From: Pseudomonas brenneri
GTDB lineage: Bacteria; Pseudomonadota; Gammaproteobacteria; Pseudomonadales; Pseudomonadaceae
Length of the DNA: 64,000 nt
Assembly: GCF_007858285.1 (NCBI RefSeq)
Contig: NZ_VFIL01000002.1
Coordinates: 558,001 to 622,000, forward strand
Reading direction: 5' to 3'
The notes under the pieces were generated by a model. It was given only the letters and a program-made list of their open reading frames with translations, searched no databases and had not been told where the DNA came from. How positions within the stretch are numbered: position 1 is the stretch's first letter; each line of letters begins with the position of its first letter. This document shows, one piece after another, positions 20,888 through 31,341 of this stretch. The position numbers were made by a program, and so were the translations under genes.

Positions 20888-21634
20888 ATGGCTGGCCATT
20901 CCAAGTGGGCGAACATCAAGCACCGCAAAGAGCGTCAGGATGCCAAGAAAGGCAAGATCTTCACCAAGTGGATTCGCGAACTGACCGTCGCTGCCCGCCA
21001 GGGCGGCGGTGATCCAGGCTCCAACCCACGCCTGCGCCTGGCGCTGGACAAGGCCCTGGGCGCCAACATGAGCCGCGACATCATCGACCGCGCCGTGGCC
21101 CGTGGTGCCGGTGCGGCCGATACCGACGACATGGTCGAGCTGACCTACGAAGGCTACGGCCCGGGCGGCGTCGCGGTGATGGTCGAATGCATGACCGACA
21201 ACCGCAACCGCACCGCGGCGGCTGTACGCCATGCGTTCAGCAAGTGCGGCGGCAACCTGGGCACGGATGGTTCGGTGGCCTATCTGTTCGAGCGCAAGGG
21301 GCAGATTACCTTTGCGCCGGGTACGGATGAAGACGCGCTGATGGAAGCCGCGATGGAGGCGGATGCCGACGACGTGGTGACCAACGAAGACGGTTCCATC
21401 GACGTATTCACCTCGTTCGCCGGCTTCTATGCGGTGCGTAACGCCTTGGAAGCCGCAGACTTCAAAGGCACCGATGCGGAAATCGTCATGCTGCCGACCA
21501 CCAGCGCCGAGCTGGACCTGGATGGTGCGCAGAAAGTGCTGAAGATGCTGGATATGCTTGAAGACCTGGATGATGTGCAGAACGTCTACTCCAACGCCGA
21601 CATCCCGGAATCCGTCGCCGAACAGCTAACTTAA
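20888..21634 (+). CDS. YebC/PmpR-family protein (TACO1-like)
   Basis: The 248-residue protein begins [20 protein letters not shown], the hallmark of the family. In P. aeruginosa PmpR (PA0964) is reported to repress the pqsR quorum-sensing gene. YebC homologues are also linked to ribosome function at proline-rich stretches. The gene lies directly before ruvCAB, as in most gammaproteobacteria, but a REPIN separates it from ruvC. Confidence 0.95.
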   Translation: MAGHSKWANIKHRKERQDAKKGKIFTKWIRELTVAARQGGGDPGSNPRLRLALDKALGANMSRDIIDRAVARGAGAADTDDMVELTYEGYGPGGVAVMVECMTDNRNRTAAAVRHAFSKCGGNLGTDGSVAYLFERKGQITFAPGTDEDALMEAAMEADADDVVTNEDGSIDVFTSFAGFYAVRNALEAADFKGTDAEIVMLPTTSAELDLDGAQKVLKMLDMLEDLDDVQNVYSNADIPESVAEQLT

Positions 21635-21651
21635 GCGCGATGAAAATCTAA

Positions 21652-21740
21652 TGTGGGAGCTGGCTTGCCTGCGATAGCGGTTTATCAGATACAGAATTTC
21701 TGACTGAAACACCGCTACCGCGGGCAAGCCCGCTCCCACA
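21652..21740. repeat. REPIN between the yebC/pmpR gene and ruvC
   Basis: Two REP sequences in inverted orientation lie at 21652-21680 (TGTGGGAGCTGGCTTGCC...) and 21712-21740 (...GCAAGCCCGCTCCCACA). They are separated by about 31 bases and end in matching AGCGG/CCGCT sequence. The two copies belong to slightly different variants (GCTGGC against GCGGGC). Confidence 0.88.
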
Positions 21741-21775
21741 TTGGATCTATATGTACCCATAAACCTGCAGGCGTT

Positions 21776-22300
21776 ATGACTTTAATCCTAGGTATCGACC
21801 CCGGTTCGCGCATCACCGGCTTTGGCGTGGTGCAGCACACTCCGCGTGGCTGCATCTACGTTGCCTCGGGGTGTATCCGTACCGGTGCTGGCGAGTTGGC
21901 CGAGCGCTTGCAGATCGTCTATCGCGGTGTGCGTGAAGTGATCCAGACCTACGGGCCGGTGACCATGGGCATTGAAAAGGTCTTCATGGCCAAAAACGCC
22001 GACTCGGCCCTGAAGCTGGGCCAGGCCCGAGGCGCTGCAATTGTTGCCGGCGCGGAGGAGGGCATGGAAATAGCCGAATACACCGCAACCCAGGTCAAGC
22101 AGGCCGTGGTCGGCACCGGTGCGGCCAATAAGGAGCAGGTGCAGATGATGGTCATGCATATGCTCAAGCTCACCTCAAAGCCACAGATCGACGCCTCTGA
22201 CGCCCTGGCTATCGCCATTTGCCATGCGCACACCCGTTCCAGCCTGTTGCCCCATGGCCTTGGCACGGCACGCAGTCGTGGCGGGCGCCTGCGTCTCTGA
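21776..22300 (+). CDS. ruvC: Holliday junction resolvase RuvC
   Basis: RuvC cuts Holliday junctions after RuvAB branch migration. The 174-residue length fits. The first catalytic Asp is D8 in [15 protein letters not shown], the Glu lies in [10 protein letters not shown], and the C-terminal acidic pair lies in [14 protein letters not shown]. It is first in ruvC-ruvA-ruvB. Confidence 0.97.
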   Translation: MTLILGIDPGSRITGFGVVQHTPRGCIYVASGCIRTGAGELAERLQIVYRGVREVIQTYGPVTMGIEKVFMAKNADSALKLGQARGAAIVAGAEEGMEIAEYTATQVKQAVVGTGAANKEQVQMMVMHMLKLTSKPQIDASDALAIAICHAHTRSSLLPHGLGTARSRGGRLRL

Positions 22301-22367
22301 TAGCATCAGCGCAATCGTTATTTCCGGTCAGGCCTCGATCTGACCTCAAGCTTTAAGGATCTGAACC

Positions 22368-22979
22368 GTGATTGGACGCTTGCGCGGCACCCTGGCTGAG
22401 AAACAGCCGCCGCACCTGATTCTGGATGTAAATGGGCTGGGGTATGAGCTGGAAGTGCCCATGACCACCCTGTACCGCCTACCGTCGGTCGGTGAGCCGA
22501 TAACCCTGCACACCCATCTGGTGGTGCGCGAAGACGCGCAACTACTCTATGGTTTCATCGGCAAGCGCGATCGCGACTTCTTTCGCGAGCTGATCCGCCT
22601 TAATGGTGTCGGCCCGAAATTGGCCCTGGCATTGATGTCGAGCCTGGAAGTGGATGAGTTGGTACGTGCCGTTTCCGCCCAGGACACCTCCGCATTGACC
22701 AAGGTGCCGGGTGTGGGCAAGAAAACCGCCGAGCGCCTGCTGGTGGAACTCAAGGACCGCTTTAAAGCCTGGGAAGTGGTGCCGAGCATGTTTGCCCTGG
22801 TGCCAAACCAGCCGGATATGCCGGCGGCCCAGGTTGCCAGTGCTGAAAGCGACGCCGTCAATGCGCTGATCTCCCTGGGCTACAAGCCCCAGGAAGCCAG
22901 CAAGGCAGTGTCAGCCATCAAGGACAAGAACCTGAGTGCCGAAGACATGATCCGCCGAGCCCTGAAGGGAATGATTTAA
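22368..22979 (+). CDS. ruvA: Holliday junction branch-migration protein RuvA
   Basis: RuvA is the tetrameric junction-binding partner of RuvB. The 203-residue protein has an N-terminal OB fold, tandem helix-hairpin-helix motifs ([13 protein letters not shown] and [14 protein letters not shown]) and a C-terminal RuvB-contact domain ending RALKGMI. The GTG start at 22368 has AAGGAT 9 bases before it. It directly abuts ruvB. Confidence 0.97.
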   Translation: MIGRLRGTLAEKQPPHLILDVNGLGYELEVPMTTLYRLPSVGEPITLHTHLVVREDAQLLYGFIGKRDRDFFRELIRLNGVGPKLALALMSSLEVDELVRAVSAQDTSALTKVPGVGKKTAERLLVELKDRFKAWEVVPSMFALVPNQPDMPAAQVASAESDAVNALISLGYKPQEASKAVSAIKDKNLSAEDMIRRALKGMI

Positions 22980-24038
22980 GTGATTGAAGCTGATCGTCTG
23001 ATTGCCGCCACTGGCCCTCGTGACCGTGAAGAAGTCCAGGACCGGGCCATCCGCCCCGTCAGCCTTGCCGACTATATTGGCCAGCCGACCGTGCGCGAGC
23101 AGATGGAGTTGTTCATCCAGGCCGCACGCGGGCGCAGCGAGTCCCTGGATCACACGCTGATCTTTGGTCCACCGGGCCTGGGTAAGACCACCCTGGCCAT
23201 GATCATCGCCCAGGAAATGGGGGTGTCGATCAAGTCTACGTCTGGTCCTGTATTGGAGCGCCCGGGGGATTTGGCGGCACTGCTGACCAATCTTGAGCCT
23301 CATGATGTGCTGTTCATCGACGAAATCCACCGGTTATCGCCCATCGTCGAAGAAGTGTTGTACCCGGCCATGGAAGACTTCCAGCTGGATATCATGATTG
23401 GCGAAGGGCCGGCTGCGCGCTCGATCAAGCTCGACCTGCCGCCGTTTACCCTGGTGGGCGCTACTACGCGCGCTGGGATGCTGACTAACCCGTTGCGAGA
23501 CCGTTTCGGCATTGTTCAACGTCTAGAGTTCTACAGCACTGTGGATCTGGCGACGATTGTCAGCCGTTCGGCCGGGATTCTCGGTTTGCCGCTGGACCCG
23601 GAAGGTGCCTATGAGATTGCCCGCCGGGCTCGTGGCACGCCACGTATTGCCAACCGCTTGCTGCGGCGGGTGCGTGACTTTGCGCAAGTACGCGCCAAGG
23701 GCCATATCACCAAGGCCGTGGCCGACCTGGCACTGAACCTGCTGGATGTCGATGAACATGGTTTCGACCATCAAGACCGGCGCCTGCTGCTGACCATGAT
23801 CGAGAAGTTCGATGGTGGGCCGGTGGGCGTGGACAGCCTGGCTGCTGCCATCAGTGAAGAGCGTCATACCATCGAGGATGTGCTGGAGCCGTACCTGATT
23901 CAACAGGGTTACATCATGCGTACACCGAGGGGCCGTGTGGTCACGCGCCATGCGTATTTGCACTTCGGGTTAAACATTCCGTCACGATTGGGGGAGATGC
24001 CTGTGGTAGACGAATTCCTCGATGCAGTGGACGATTAA
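22980..24038 (+). CDS. ruvB: Holliday junction branch-migration ATPase RuvB
   Basis: RuvB is the AAA+ hexamer that drives branch migration. Walker A GPPGLGKT is at 63-70 and Walker B LFIDEIH at 111-117. Sensor 1 is in [11 protein letters not shown], the arginine finger is in NPLRDRFGI, and the C-terminal winged helix has [11 protein letters not shown]. The GTG start follows the ruvA stop without a gap, implying translational coupling. Confidence 0.97.
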   Translation: MIEADRLIAATGPRDREEVQDRAIRPVSLADYIGQPTVREQMELFIQAARGRSESLDHTLIFGPPGLGKTTLAMIIAQEMGVSIKSTSGPVLERPGDLAALLTNLEPHDVLFIDEIHRLSPIVEEVLYPAMEDFQLDIMIGEGPAARSIKLDLPPFTLVGATTRAGMLTNPLRDRFGIVQRLEFYSTVDLATIVSRSAGILGLPLDPEGAYEIARRARGTPRIANRLLRRVRDFAQVRAKGHITKAVADLALNLLDVDEHGFDHQDRRLLLTMIEKFDGGPVGVDSLAAAISEERHTIEDVLEPYLIQQGYIMRTPRGRVVTRHAYLHFGLNIPSRLGEMPVVDEFLDAVDD

Positions 24039-24176
24039 AAAGGCATGGCGAGTCGATTTATTCGACGTTTGTGCTGTCCTAGTGGCTGGCGTCGTCATTC
24101 TTTCGTTAGAAATGTTGCAGAGAATGAAAAACAGTTGCCTGGCCGGATTGGCAACCTGAGGAGTAAGCACTAGAGT

Positions 24177-24632
24177 ATGCGCGCGCAAAACGGGGATCAG
24201 TCGTTCGCACATCGCTGTCGCGTTTATTACGAGGACACCGATGCGGGCGGCATCGTGTATTACGTCAACTACCTGAAATTCATGGAGCGGGCTCGAACCG
24301 AGCGGCTGCGGGAGCTGGGCTTTGCCCAATCCCAGCTTGCAGGGGAGGACCTGTTATTTGTCGTGCATTCCAGCGAGGCCCGTTACCACGCGCCGGCGCG
24401 ACTGGACGATGAATTGCTGGTCAGCGCAGAAGTAATCGAATTGAACCGTGTCAGCCTGCGCTTTAAACAGCAGGTCAGGCGGGCAACGGATGCAACGCTG
24501 CTCTGTGAGGGGCAGTTCCTGGTGGCGTGTGTGCGCACCAATAGTTTGAAACCCCGGGCCATTCCCGAAGCTTTACGTGCGGCCTTTGCCGGCGTGAGCG
24601 GCGCCGGTAAACAATCAGAGCAGGAGATTTAG
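24177..24632 (+). CDS. ybgC: Acyl-CoA thioesterase YbgC (Tol-Pal cluster)
   Basis: The hotdog-fold thioesterase of 151 residues has the active-site segment [18 protein letters not shown] at about 16-33. In E. coli YbgC hydrolyses short acyl-CoA or acyl-ACP and is encoded first in the tol-pal operon. An in-frame TAG two codons upstream fixes this ATG as the earliest possible start. It ends one base before tolQ. Confidence 0.94.
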   Translation: MRAQNGDQSFAHRCRVYYEDTDAGGIVYYVNYLKFMERARTERLRELGFAQSQLAGEDLLFVVHSSEARYHAPARLDDELLVSAEVIELNRVSLRFKQQVRRATDATLLCEGQFLVACVRTNSLKPRAIPEALRAAFAGVSGAGKQSEQEI

Positions 24633-24633
24633 C

Positions 24634-25329
24634 GTGGAACCTACCGTCGTCGACCATTCCTCCATGTGGAGCCTGGTCAGCAATGCCAGTGTCGTGGTTC
24701 AACTGGTGATGCTGACCCTGGTAGCCGCATCGGTTACCTCATGGGTCATGATTTTTCAGCGCAGCAACCTGCTGCGCGCCGGTCGACGTGCCCTGGAGAG
24801 CTTCGAAGAGCGCTTCTGGTCGGGTATCGACCTGTCCAAACTATATCGCCAGGCAGGCAGCAACCCGGACCCGGATTCGGGCGTCGAGCAGATCTTCCGC
24901 GCCGGCTTCAAGGAGTTCTCCCGCCTGCGCCAGCAGTCCGGCGTTGACCCGGAAGCGGTCATGGAAGGTGTGGCCCGTGCGATGCGCGTAGCGATCTCCC
25001 GTGAGGAAGAAAAGCTCGAACAGAGCCTGCCGTTCCTCGCCACCGTCGGTTCGGTCAGCCCGTATATCGGCTTGTTCGGTACCGTCTGGGGCATCATGAA
25101 CTCCTTCCGTGGCCTGGCAACGGCCCAGCAAGCGACCCTGGCCACCGTGGCCCCGGGTATCGCCGAAGCGCTGATCGCCACTGCCATCGGCCTGTTCGCT
25201 GCAATCCCCGCAGTAATTGCCTACAACCGTTTCGCTGCAACCAGCGAGACTTTGATCGGCCGTTACTACACCTTCGCCGATGAATTCCAGGCGATCCTGC
25301 ACCGTAAAGTGCACACCAGCGAAGAATAA
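24634..25329 (+). CDS. tolQ: Tol-Pal system proton-channel subunit TolQ
   Basis: TolQ is the MotA/ExbB-type inner-membrane component that uses the proton-motive force with TolR to energise TolA during envelope constriction. Its 231 residues include three membrane helices: about 18-38, 130-160 (LPFLATVGSVSPYIGLFGTV) and 170-195. The GTG start is preceded by GGAG. It lies one base after ybgC. Confidence 0.96.
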   Translation: MEPTVVDHSSMWSLVSNASVVVQLVMLTLVAASVTSWVMIFQRSNLLRAGRRALESFEERFWSGIDLSKLYRQAGSNPDPDSGVEQIFRAGFKEFSRLRQQSGVDPEAVMEGVARAMRVAISREEEKLEQSLPFLATVGSVSPYIGLFGTVWGIMNSFRGLATAQQATLATVAPGIAEALIATAIGLFAAIPAVIAYNRFAATSETLIGRYYTFADEFQAILHRKVHTSEE

Positions 25330-25343
25330 GCAGGTAATTCCCA

Positions 25344-25805
25344 ATGGCTTTAATCGCTCGAGCTCGCAAAAAGCGCAAGCCGGTCGCCGAGATGAACGTA
25401 GTGCCTTACATCGACGTGATGTTGGTGCTGCTGGTGATCTTCATGGTGACCGCGCCGATGCTCAATCAGGGTGTGAAGGTTGATCTGCCCAAGGTTTCCA
25501 GCGAAGCCTTGCCGCAGGACAACAACACCCAGGTCCTGACCATTTCGATCAAGGCTGACAAGACCTACTACTGGAACCTTGGCAGCGAAGTCGACACCCA
25601 GAAGCAACAGGACAAGGCCATGACCTTGCCGCAGATGACTGACGCCGTGACCAAGATCATCCGCGCCGGCAACGAAGGCGGCAAGCACACCCAGGTGTTC
25701 ATTCGTGGCGACAAGGTTGTCGATTACGGATCCGTCATGGGTGCCATGGGCGGGCTGCAGAAGGCCGGGGTCGGTAATGTTGGCTTGATTACCGAGGCGC
25801 CCTGA
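25344..25805 (+). CDS. tolR: Tol-Pal system protein TolR
   Basis: TolR is an ExbD-type protein of 153 residues. Its single N-terminal helix (about 20-40) carries the proton-path Asp in VVPYIDVMLVLLVIFMV. The periplasmic domain ends GVGNVGLITEAP. Its stop overlaps the tolA start (TGATG). Confidence 0.96.
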   Translation: MALIARARKKRKPVAEMNVVPYIDVMLVLLVIFMVTAPMLNQGVKVDLPKVSSEALPQDNNTQVLTISIKADKTYYWNLGSEVDTQKQQDKAMTLPQMTDAVTKIIRAGNEGGKHTQVFIRGDKVVDYGSVMGAMGGLQKAGVGNVGLITEAP

Positions 25806-26878
25806 TGCAGCAACAGCGAGAGCCGTCCGCCTCGGAAAGCTACTTCTGGCCTAGCGTCTGGGCAATTGCCCTGCACGTTCTGGTGTTTGGCATGCTGTTT
25901 GTCAGCTTTGCCATGACCCCTGAGCTGCCGCCAGCCAAGCCGATCGTGCAGGCGACCCTGTATCAGCTGAAATCGAAAAGTCAGGCCACCACCCAGACCA
26001 ATCAGAAGATTGCGGGTGAGGCCCAGAAGTCGGCTGCGCGCCAGACTGAAGTCGAACAGATGGAACAGAAGAAGGTCGAGCAGGAAGCGGTGAAGGCTGC
26101 TGCGGAACAAAAGAAAGAAGAGGCGGCTCAAAAGGCCGAGGAATCGAAAAAGGCTGACGAAACCAAGAAGGCTGACGAGGCGAAAAAGGCTGATGAAGCC
26201 AAGAAAGCCGAGAAAGCTGCCGAAGCGAAAAAAGCCGAAGAGAAACAATTGGCTGATATAGCCAAGAAGAAGTCTGAAGAAGAAGCCAAGAAAGCAGCTG
26301 AAGAAGAGGCCAAGAAAAAGGCCGCTGAAGAAGCCAAGAAAAAGATAGTCGAAGACGCGAAGAAGAAAGCCGCCGAAGACGCCAAGAAAAAATCCGAAGC
26401 AGACGAGGCGAAGAAAAAAGTCGCCGACGACGCGAAGAAGAAAGCTGCCGCCGATGCCTCGAAGAAAAAGGCCCAGGAAGCAGCGCGCAAATCCGCCGAA
26501 GAGAAAAAGGCCCAGGCCCTGGCAGATTTGCTTTCCGACACGCCGCAACGTCAGCAGGCCCTGGCCGATGAACGTGGTGACGAAGTCGCGGGCAGTTTCG
26601 ACGATCTGATTCGCGCGCGCGCAGCAGAAGGCTGGACTCGTCCACCTTCGGCACGCAAAGGCATGACAGTGGTACTGCAGATCGGCATGTTGCCGGACGG
26701 TACGGTGACTTCGGTCAGTGTGGCCAAGTCCAGTGGCGACGGTTCGTTCGACAGTTCAGCGGTTGCAGCGGTCAAGAACATTGGCCGGTTGACCGAGATG
26801 CAGGGAATGAAACCAAGCGACTTCGCTCCCTATCGTTCATTCAAGATGACATTCACACCTGAGGATCTAGCCTTGTGA
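25805..26878 (+). CDS. tolA: Tol-Pal system bridging protein TolA
   Basis: TolA spans the periplasm between TolQR and Pal. The 357-residue protein has a membrane anchor at about 15-37. A long Lys/Ala/Glu-rich helix (about 60-245) is built from imperfect [13 protein letters not shown] units, and a globular C-terminal domain ends [13 protein letters not shown]. The helix is encoded by locally repetitive DNA and is therefore prone to length variation. It overlaps tolR by one base and tolB by four. Confidence 0.96.
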   Translation: MQQQREPSASESYFWPSVWAIALHVLVFGMLFVSFAMTPELPPAKPIVQATLYQLKSKSQATTQTNQKIAGEAQKSAARQTEVEQMEQKKVEQEAVKAAAEQKKEEAAQKAEESKKADETKKADEAKKADEAKKAEKAAEAKKAEEKQLADIAKKKSEEEAKKAAEEEAKKKAAEEAKKKIVEDAKKKAAEDAKKKSEADEAKKKVADDAKKKAAADASKKKAQEAARKSAEEKKAQALADLLSDTPQRQQALADERGDEVAGSFDDLIRARAAEGWTRPPSARKGMTVVLQIGMLPDGTVTSVSVAKSSGDGSFDSSAVAAVKNIGRLTEMQGMKPSDFAPYRSFKMTFTPEDLAL

Positions 26879-28176
26879 GAAACCTTCTTCGAGGAATGCT
26901 TGTCGTTATTTGCTGCATGGCAGGGATAGCGGCGGCGGATGAAAAGAACATCCTGGTAACCAGCGGTAGCGATCGGGCCACCCCGATTGCAGTAGTACCG
27001 TTTGGCTGGCAGGGCGGCAGCGTGCTGCCGGACGATATGGCGGAAATCATCGGTAATGACCTGCGCAACTCGGGTTACTACGCGCCAATCCCGAAACAGA
27101 ACATGATCAGCCAGCCGACCACCGGCAGCGAAGTGATCTACCGTGACTGGAAAGCCCTCGGCGCCCAGTACCTGATGGTAGGCAGCATCGTGCCAGCGGG
27201 CGGTCGCCTGCAGGTGCAATACGCCCTGTTCAACGTGGCCACCGAGCAGCAAGTGCTGACCGGCAGCGTGTCGGGCAGCGTCGACCAACTGCGAGACATG
27301 GCGCACTACATCGCCGACCAGTCGTTCGAAAAACTGGTGGGTATCAAAGGTGCGTTCTCTACCCGCATGCTGTACGTGACGGCTGAGCGTTTCTCGGTGA
27401 ACAACACGCGCTACACCCTGCAACGTTCGGACTACGACGGTGCTCGTGCAGTGACCCTGTTGCAGTCGCGCGAGCCGATCCTGTCGCCGCGTTTTGCGCC
27501 CGATGGCAAGCGTATCGCCTACGTGTCGTTTGAGCAGAAGCGCCCGCGCATCTTCGTTCAGCACATCGATACCGGTCGCCGTGAGCAGATCACCAACTTC
27601 GAAGGCCTGAACGGTGCGCCTGCCTGGTCGCCGGATGGCAATCGCCTGGCATTTGTACTGTCCAAGGACGGTAACCCGGATATCTACGTGATGAACCTCG
27701 GTTCGCGCCAGATCACCCGTGTCACTTCCGGCCCTGGCATCAACACCGAACCGTTCTGGGGCAAGGATGGTTCGACCATCTACTTCACGTCAGACCGTGG
27801 CGGCAAACCGCAGATCTATAAGAGCAGTGTTGGCGGTGGTGGTGCAGAACGTGTGACCTTTATCGGCAACTACAACGCCAATCCGAAGCTTTCGGCCGAT
27901 GAAAAGACCCTGGTAATGATCCATCGCCAGGATGGTTTCACTAATTTCAAGGTGGCGGCCCAGGATTTGCAGCGCGGAAGCGTAAAAATCCTCACAGATA
28001 GCACTCTTGATGAGTCGCCTACTGTTGCGCCCAACGGCACCATGGTAATCTACGCCACCCGCCAGCAGGGCCGGGGAGTCTTGATGCTCGTGTCCATTAA
28101 TGGACGCGTAAGGCTCCCGCTTCCTACCGCACAAGGCGAAGTCAGAGAACCGTCCTGGTCCCCTTACCTGAACTGA
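26875..28176 (+). CDS. tolB: Tol-Pal system periplasmic protein TolB
   Basis: The 433-residue product has a signal peptide (about 1-21, ending GIAAA) and an N-terminal domain (to about 160). A six-bladed beta-propeller follows with repeated SPDG/APDG units ([33 protein letters not shown]). TolB contacts Pal and TolA. The GTG start overlaps the tolA stop. Confidence 0.97.
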   Translation: MRNLLRGMLVVICCMAGIAAADEKNILVTSGSDRATPIAVVPFGWQGGSVLPDDMAEIIGNDLRNSGYYAPIPKQNMISQPTTGSEVIYRDWKALGAQYLMVGSIVPAGGRLQVQYALFNVATEQQVLTGSVSGSVDQLRDMAHYIADQSFEKLVGIKGAFSTRMLYVTAERFSVNNTRYTLQRSDYDGARAVTLLQSREPILSPRFAPDGKRIAYVSFEQKRPRIFVQHIDTGRREQITNFEGLNGAPAWSPDGNRLAFVLSKDGNPDIYVMNLGSRQITRVTSGPGINTEPFWGKDGSTIYFTSDRGGKPQIYKSSVGGGGAERVTFIGNYNANPKLSADEKTLVMIHRQDGFTNFKVAAQDLQRGSVKILTDSTLDESPTVAPNGTMVIYATRQQGRGVLMLVSINGRVRLPLPTAQGEVREPSWSPYLN

Positions 28177-28231
28177 CGCGGCGCTACAAAAAGAAGTACT
28201 TAACACACTGGGGTTCATTAGGAGTTTCACG

Positions 28232-28732
28232 ATGGAAATGCTGAAGTTTGGTAAGTTTGCTGCTCTGGCTCTGGCTCTGTCCGTAGCCGTTGGTTGCTCG
28301 TCTAAAGGCGGCGACAATGCCGGTGAAGGCGCAGCTGTTGATCCAAACGCTGGTTACGGCGCCAACACTGGTGCAGTTGACGGCTCCCTGAGCGAAGAAG
28401 CTGCTCTGCGCGCGATCACCACTTTCTACTTCGAATACGACAGTTCGGACCTGAAGCCAGAAGCCATGCGTGCTCTGGACGTTCACGCGAAAGACCTGAA
28501 AGGTAACGGCGCTCGCGTTGTACTGGAAGGCAACACCGACGAACGTGGTACTCGTGAGTACAACATGGCACTGGGCGAGCGTCGTGCGAAAGCCGTTCAG
28601 CGCTACCTGGTACTGCAAGGCGTTTCCCCAGCTCAGCTGGAACTGGTTTCCTACGGTGAAGAGCGTCCAGTTGCTACCGGCAACGACGAGCAATCCTGGG
28701 CTCAAAACCGTCGCGTCGAACTGCGTAAGTAA
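28232..28732 (+). CDS. pal: Peptidoglycan-associated lipoprotein Pal (OprL)
   Basis: This outer-membrane lipoprotein binds peptidoglycan. The lipobox AVGC places the lipidated Cys at residue 22. The OmpA-like domain (about 60-166) has the diaminopimelate-binding segment [20 protein letters not shown]. In Pseudomonas the protein is called OprL. GGAG precedes the ATG by about 8 bases. Confidence 0.97.
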   Translation: MEMLKFGKFAALALALSVAVGCSSKGGDNAGEGAAVDPNAGYGANTGAVDGSLSEEAALRAITTFYFEYDSSDLKPEAMRALDVHAKDLKGNGARVVLEGNTDERGTREYNMALGERRAKAVQRYLVLQGVSPAQLELVSYGEERPVATGNDEQSWAQNRRVELRK

Positions 28733-28738
28733 TTCGTC

Positions 28739-29551
28739 ATGCGAATGTGCCGTCGTGTTGTAACCGTATTGGCTCTCAGCCTCGCACCGCTTGTGGTGTG
28801 GGCTGCGGTTCCCGTGGAAGATAGCAACTCTGGCTATAACAATAGTGGGAGCAGCTATCCACCTGCAGGTTATGGCACGAACGGCGCCTATGCGGGAGGA
28901 GCGGCCACGGCCGCTCCTTCGGCACAGGGCGAACTGTTCAACCAACTGCAACGCATGCAGGATCAATTGGCGCAGCAACAAGGCACCATTGAAGTTCTGC
29001 AGAATGAGGTGCGTCAGCTCAAGCAAGAAGGCCTGGAGCGTTACCAGGATCTTGACCGACGTATAGGAGCCGGTGTTACACCTGCCGCTACTCCTGATAA
29101 TTCTTCTGCCGGTGGCGCTGCAAGCGCCGCCGGTGGTGCAGCCGCGGCTCCGGCAGCGAGCAGCGAACCGGGTGATCCGGCGAAGGAAAAGCTGTATTAC
29201 GATGCAGCCTTCGACCTGATCAAGGCCAAGGATTTCGACAAGGCCAGCAAGGCGTTCACCGCTTTCCTGGGTCGTTATCCAAACAGCCAGTACGCTGGGA
29301 ATGCCCAGTACTGGCTGGGTGAGGTCAACCTGGCCAAGGGTGATGTGCAAGGTGCAGGCCAGGCATTTGCCAAGGTCAGCCAACTTTACCCCAAGCATGC
29401 CAAAGTGCCTGATTCGCTGTACAAGCTGGCTGATGTAGAGCGCCGCCTGGGTCATACCGACAAGGTCAAAGGCATTCTGCAGCAGGTAGTGGCCCAATAT
29501 CCGGGTACATCTGCCGCCCAGTTGGCCCAGCGCGATTTGCAGCGTTTGTAA
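28739..29551 (+). CDS. cpoB: Cell division coordinator CpoB (YbgF)
   Basis: CpoB links Tol-Pal to peptidoglycan synthesis by PBP1b. The 270-residue product has a signal peptide (1-22) and a trimerising coiled coil (about 62-105, LFNQLQRMQDQLAQQQ). A Gly/Ala/Ser-rich linker is followed by tetratricopeptide repeats (about 145-265; YPNSQYAGNAQYWLGEVN). It starts 6 bases after pal and is the last gene of the cluster. Confidence 0.95.
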   Translation: MRMCRRVVTVLALSLAPLVVWAAVPVEDSNSGYNNSGSSYPPAGYGTNGAYAGGAATAAPSAQGELFNQLQRMQDQLAQQQGTIEVLQNEVRQLKQEGLERYQDLDRRIGAGVTPAATPDNSSAGGAASAAGGAAAAPAASSEPGDPAKEKLYYDAAFDLIKAKDFDKASKAFTAFLGRYPNSQYAGNAQYWLGEVNLAKGDVQGAGQAFAKVSQLYPKHAKVPDSLYKLADVERRLGHTDKVKGILQQVVAQYPGTSAAQLAQRDLQRL

Positions 29552-29573
29552 GCACTGCTGTCCCGCTTGGAAG

Positions 29574-29600
29574 AAACCCGCGCCTGTCGCGGGTTTTTTC
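29574..29600 (+). terminator. tol-pal operon terminator
   Basis: AACCCGCG and CGCGGGTT form an 8-bp stem with a CCTGT loop followed by T6, about 25 bases after cpoB. Confidence 0.88.
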
Positions 29601-29716
29601 GTTAGAATCCACGCCCTTTTATGAAATACGCTTCTTGGGGTTCACGCTTTGCCGGGATCCCATGAAGTGCCTGACGGAGGCGGACAGCCTGTTTAGCTGT
29701 TACGCCCGTGGCGACT

Positions 29717-30364
29717 ATGCAAGACACATTACGCATCACCGAAGTTTTTTACTCGTTACAGGGTGAAACGCGCACTGCCGGCCTGCCCACAGTATTTGTG
29801 CGCCTCACCGGCTGCCCGTTGCGCTGCCAGTACTGTGACAGCGCCTACGCCTTCAGTGGCGGCACCATCCGCACCCTCGACGACATCCTGGAGCAGGTTG
29901 CAGGCTTTCGGCCGCGCTACGTCTGTGTGACGGGTGGCGAGCCCCTGGCCCAGCCCAATGCCATTCCTTTGCTCAAGCAGCTGTGTGATGCCGGTTACGA
30001 GGTGTCACTGGAAACCAGTGGTGCCCTGGACATTTCAGCGGTCGACCCTCGCGTCAGTCGAGTGGTTGACCTGAAGACCCCGGACTCCAAGGAAGCGCAT
30101 CGCAACCGTTATGAAAACATCGACCTGCTGACCGCCAACGATCAGGTCAAGTTTGTCATTTGCTCGCGGGACGACTATGACTGGGCCAACTCCAAGCTGA
30201 TCCAATACGGCCTGGACCGGCGCGCCGGCGAGGTGCTGTTTTCCCCCAGCCACCATGACTTGAACGCTCGCGACCTCGCTGATTGGGTGGTCGCCGACAA
30301 CCTGCCGGTGCGCCTGCAATTGCAGCTGCATAAATACCTTTGGAACGACGAGCCAGGACGCTGA
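29717..30364 (+). CDS. queE: 7-Carboxy-7-deazaguanine synthase QueE
   Basis: This radical-SAM enzyme makes 7-carboxy-7-deazaguanine from carboxytetrahydropterin in queuosine synthesis. The 215-residue product has the [4Fe-4S] motif C33-x3-C37-x2-C40 ([10 protein letters not shown]), then [13 protein letters not shown] at 29708 would add MAT; the ATG at 29717 ([13 protein letters not shown]) is the usual start. No good Shine-Dalgarno is visible, and no preQ1 riboswitch was recognised upstream. queC follows at once. Confidence 0.94.
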   Translation: MQDTLRITEVFYSLQGETRTAGLPTVFVRLTGCPLRCQYCDSAYAFSGGTIRTLDDILEQVAGFRPRYVCVTGGEPLAQPNAIPLLKQLCDAGYEVSLETSGALDISAVDPRVSRVVDLKTPDSKEAHRNRYENIDLLTANDQVKFVICSRDDYDWANSKLIQYGLDRRAGEVLFSPSHHDLNARDLADWVVADNLPVRLQLQLHKYLWNDEPGR

Positions 30365-30365
30365 A

Positions 30366-31055
30366 ATGACTGAACAAACCACTGATCAAAAACGTGCCGT
30401 AATCCTGCTGTCTGGCGGCCTCGACTCCGCCACCGTGGTCGCCATGGCCCGCGCCGAGGGTTACAGCTGCTACACCATGAGCTTCGATTACGGCCAGCGC
30501 TCCCATGCCGAGCTGGACGCCGCCGCCCGTGTTGCCCGCGACCTCGGTGTGGTGGAGCACAAGGTGATCGGCCTGAACCTCAATGGCATTGGCGGCTCGG
30601 CCTTGACCGACAGCACCATCGACGTGCCTGAGGCGCCGACTGAGGGCATCCCGGTCACTTATGTGCCGGCCCGTAACACCGTGTTCCTCTCGCTGGCCCT
30701 GGGCTGGGCAGAGGTGCTCGACGCCCGCGACATCTTTATCGGCGTCAACGCCGTGGACTACTCCGGCTACCCGGACTGTCGCCCAGAGTTCGTCGAGTCG
30801 TTCGAGCGCATGGCCAACCTGGCGACCAAGGCCGGCGTAGAAGGGCGTGGCTTCCGTATCCAGGCGCCCCTGCAAAACCTGAGCAAGGCCGATATCGTCA
30901 AGGCGGGTGTAAGGCTTGGTGTCGATTACTCGCTGACTGTGTCCTGCTACCAGGCAGACAATGACGGTCGTGCTTGTAGGAAATGTGACAGCTGCCGCCT
31001 GCGTGCAGAAGGCTTCCAAGCGGCCGGAATTACTGACCCAACGCGTTATTTCTGA
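30366..31055 (+). CDS. queC: 7-Cyano-7-deazaguanine synthase QueC
   Basis: QueC converts 7-carboxy-7-deazaguanine to preQ0 with ATP and ammonia. The 229-residue product has the PP-loop SGGLDS at 16-21 and zinc-binding cysteines at 194, 204, 207 and 210 ([10 protein letters not shown]). It starts one base after queE ends, so the two form an operon. Confidence 0.96.
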   Translation: MTEQTTDQKRAVILLSGGLDSATVVAMARAEGYSCYTMSFDYGQRSHAELDAAARVARDLGVVEHKVIGLNLNGIGGSALTDSTIDVPEAPTEGIPVTYVPARNTVFLSLALGWAEVLDARDIFIGVNAVDYSGYPDCRPEFVESFERMANLATKAGVEGRGFRIQAPLQNLSKADIVKAGVRLGVDYSLTVSCYQADNDGRACRKCDSCRLRAEGFQAAGITDPTRYF

Positions 31056-31073
31056 TTTATTTAAAATAAGGTG

Positions 31074-31101
31074 TTGAATAATCCTTAGAAATCAGTATTA
31101 T
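31074..31101 (+). promoter_or_regulatory. tRNA-Lys promoter
   Basis: TTGAAT (31074-31079), a 16-base spacer and TATTAT (31096-31101) are followed by a GC-rich discriminator (ACGCGCC). That discriminator is common for stringently controlled stable-RNA promoters. The tRNA starts 18 bases after the -10. Confidence 0.7.
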
Positions 31102-31118
31102 ACGCGCCACCACACAGC

Positions 31119-31194
31119 GGGTCGTTAGCTCAGTTGGTAGAGCAGTTGGCTTTTAACCAATTGGTCGTAGGTTCGAATCCCACACGACCCACCA
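31119..31194 (+). tRNA. tRNA-Lys (anticodon TTT)
   Basis: The 76-base gene includes the encoded CCA. Acceptor arms GGGTCGT and ACGACCC pair fully. The D loop is AGCTCAGTTGGTAGAGC, the anticodon loop CTTTTAA gives TTT, and the T loop TTCGAAT is canonical. In PAO1 the tRNA-Lys next to queC (PA0976.1) is an attachment site for PAPI-type islands. No duplicate of the tRNA 3' end was seen downstream here. Confidence 0.97.
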
Positions 31195-31211
31195 TTTTTG
31201 GCGGTTTAGAA

Positions 31212-31255
31212 AATCCGGAAGGCCCACGCAAGTGAGGATTTCCGGGTTTTTTTTT
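31212..31255 (+). terminator. Terminator after tRNA-Lys
   Basis: AATCCGGAA pairs with TTCCGGGTT (one G-T wobble) and is followed by a T-run of about 9. Confidence 0.6.
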
Positions 31256-31341
31256 GCCTTGTGCCAAGACAAGCCAGGCGTTCATCGATTCAGGCCCCTG
31301 GCTCAGTTTCCTCGGCTGAGCCCTCTGCAAGCCTCTGAGTT

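Noticed and set aside
26119..26540. Possible microsatellite or mobile repeat in tolA
   Set aside because: The repetition is the coding of the Lys/Ala/Glu-rich TolA helix, normal for the family.
28184..29497. 437-codon reverse frame over pal and cpoB
   Set aside because: pal and cpoB are clear on the forward strand with signal peptides. The reverse frame is a by-product of their composition.
29601..29716. preQ1 riboswitch before queE
   Set aside because: Neither the compact class I pseudoknot sequence nor another preQ1 aptamer was recognisable in this gap.
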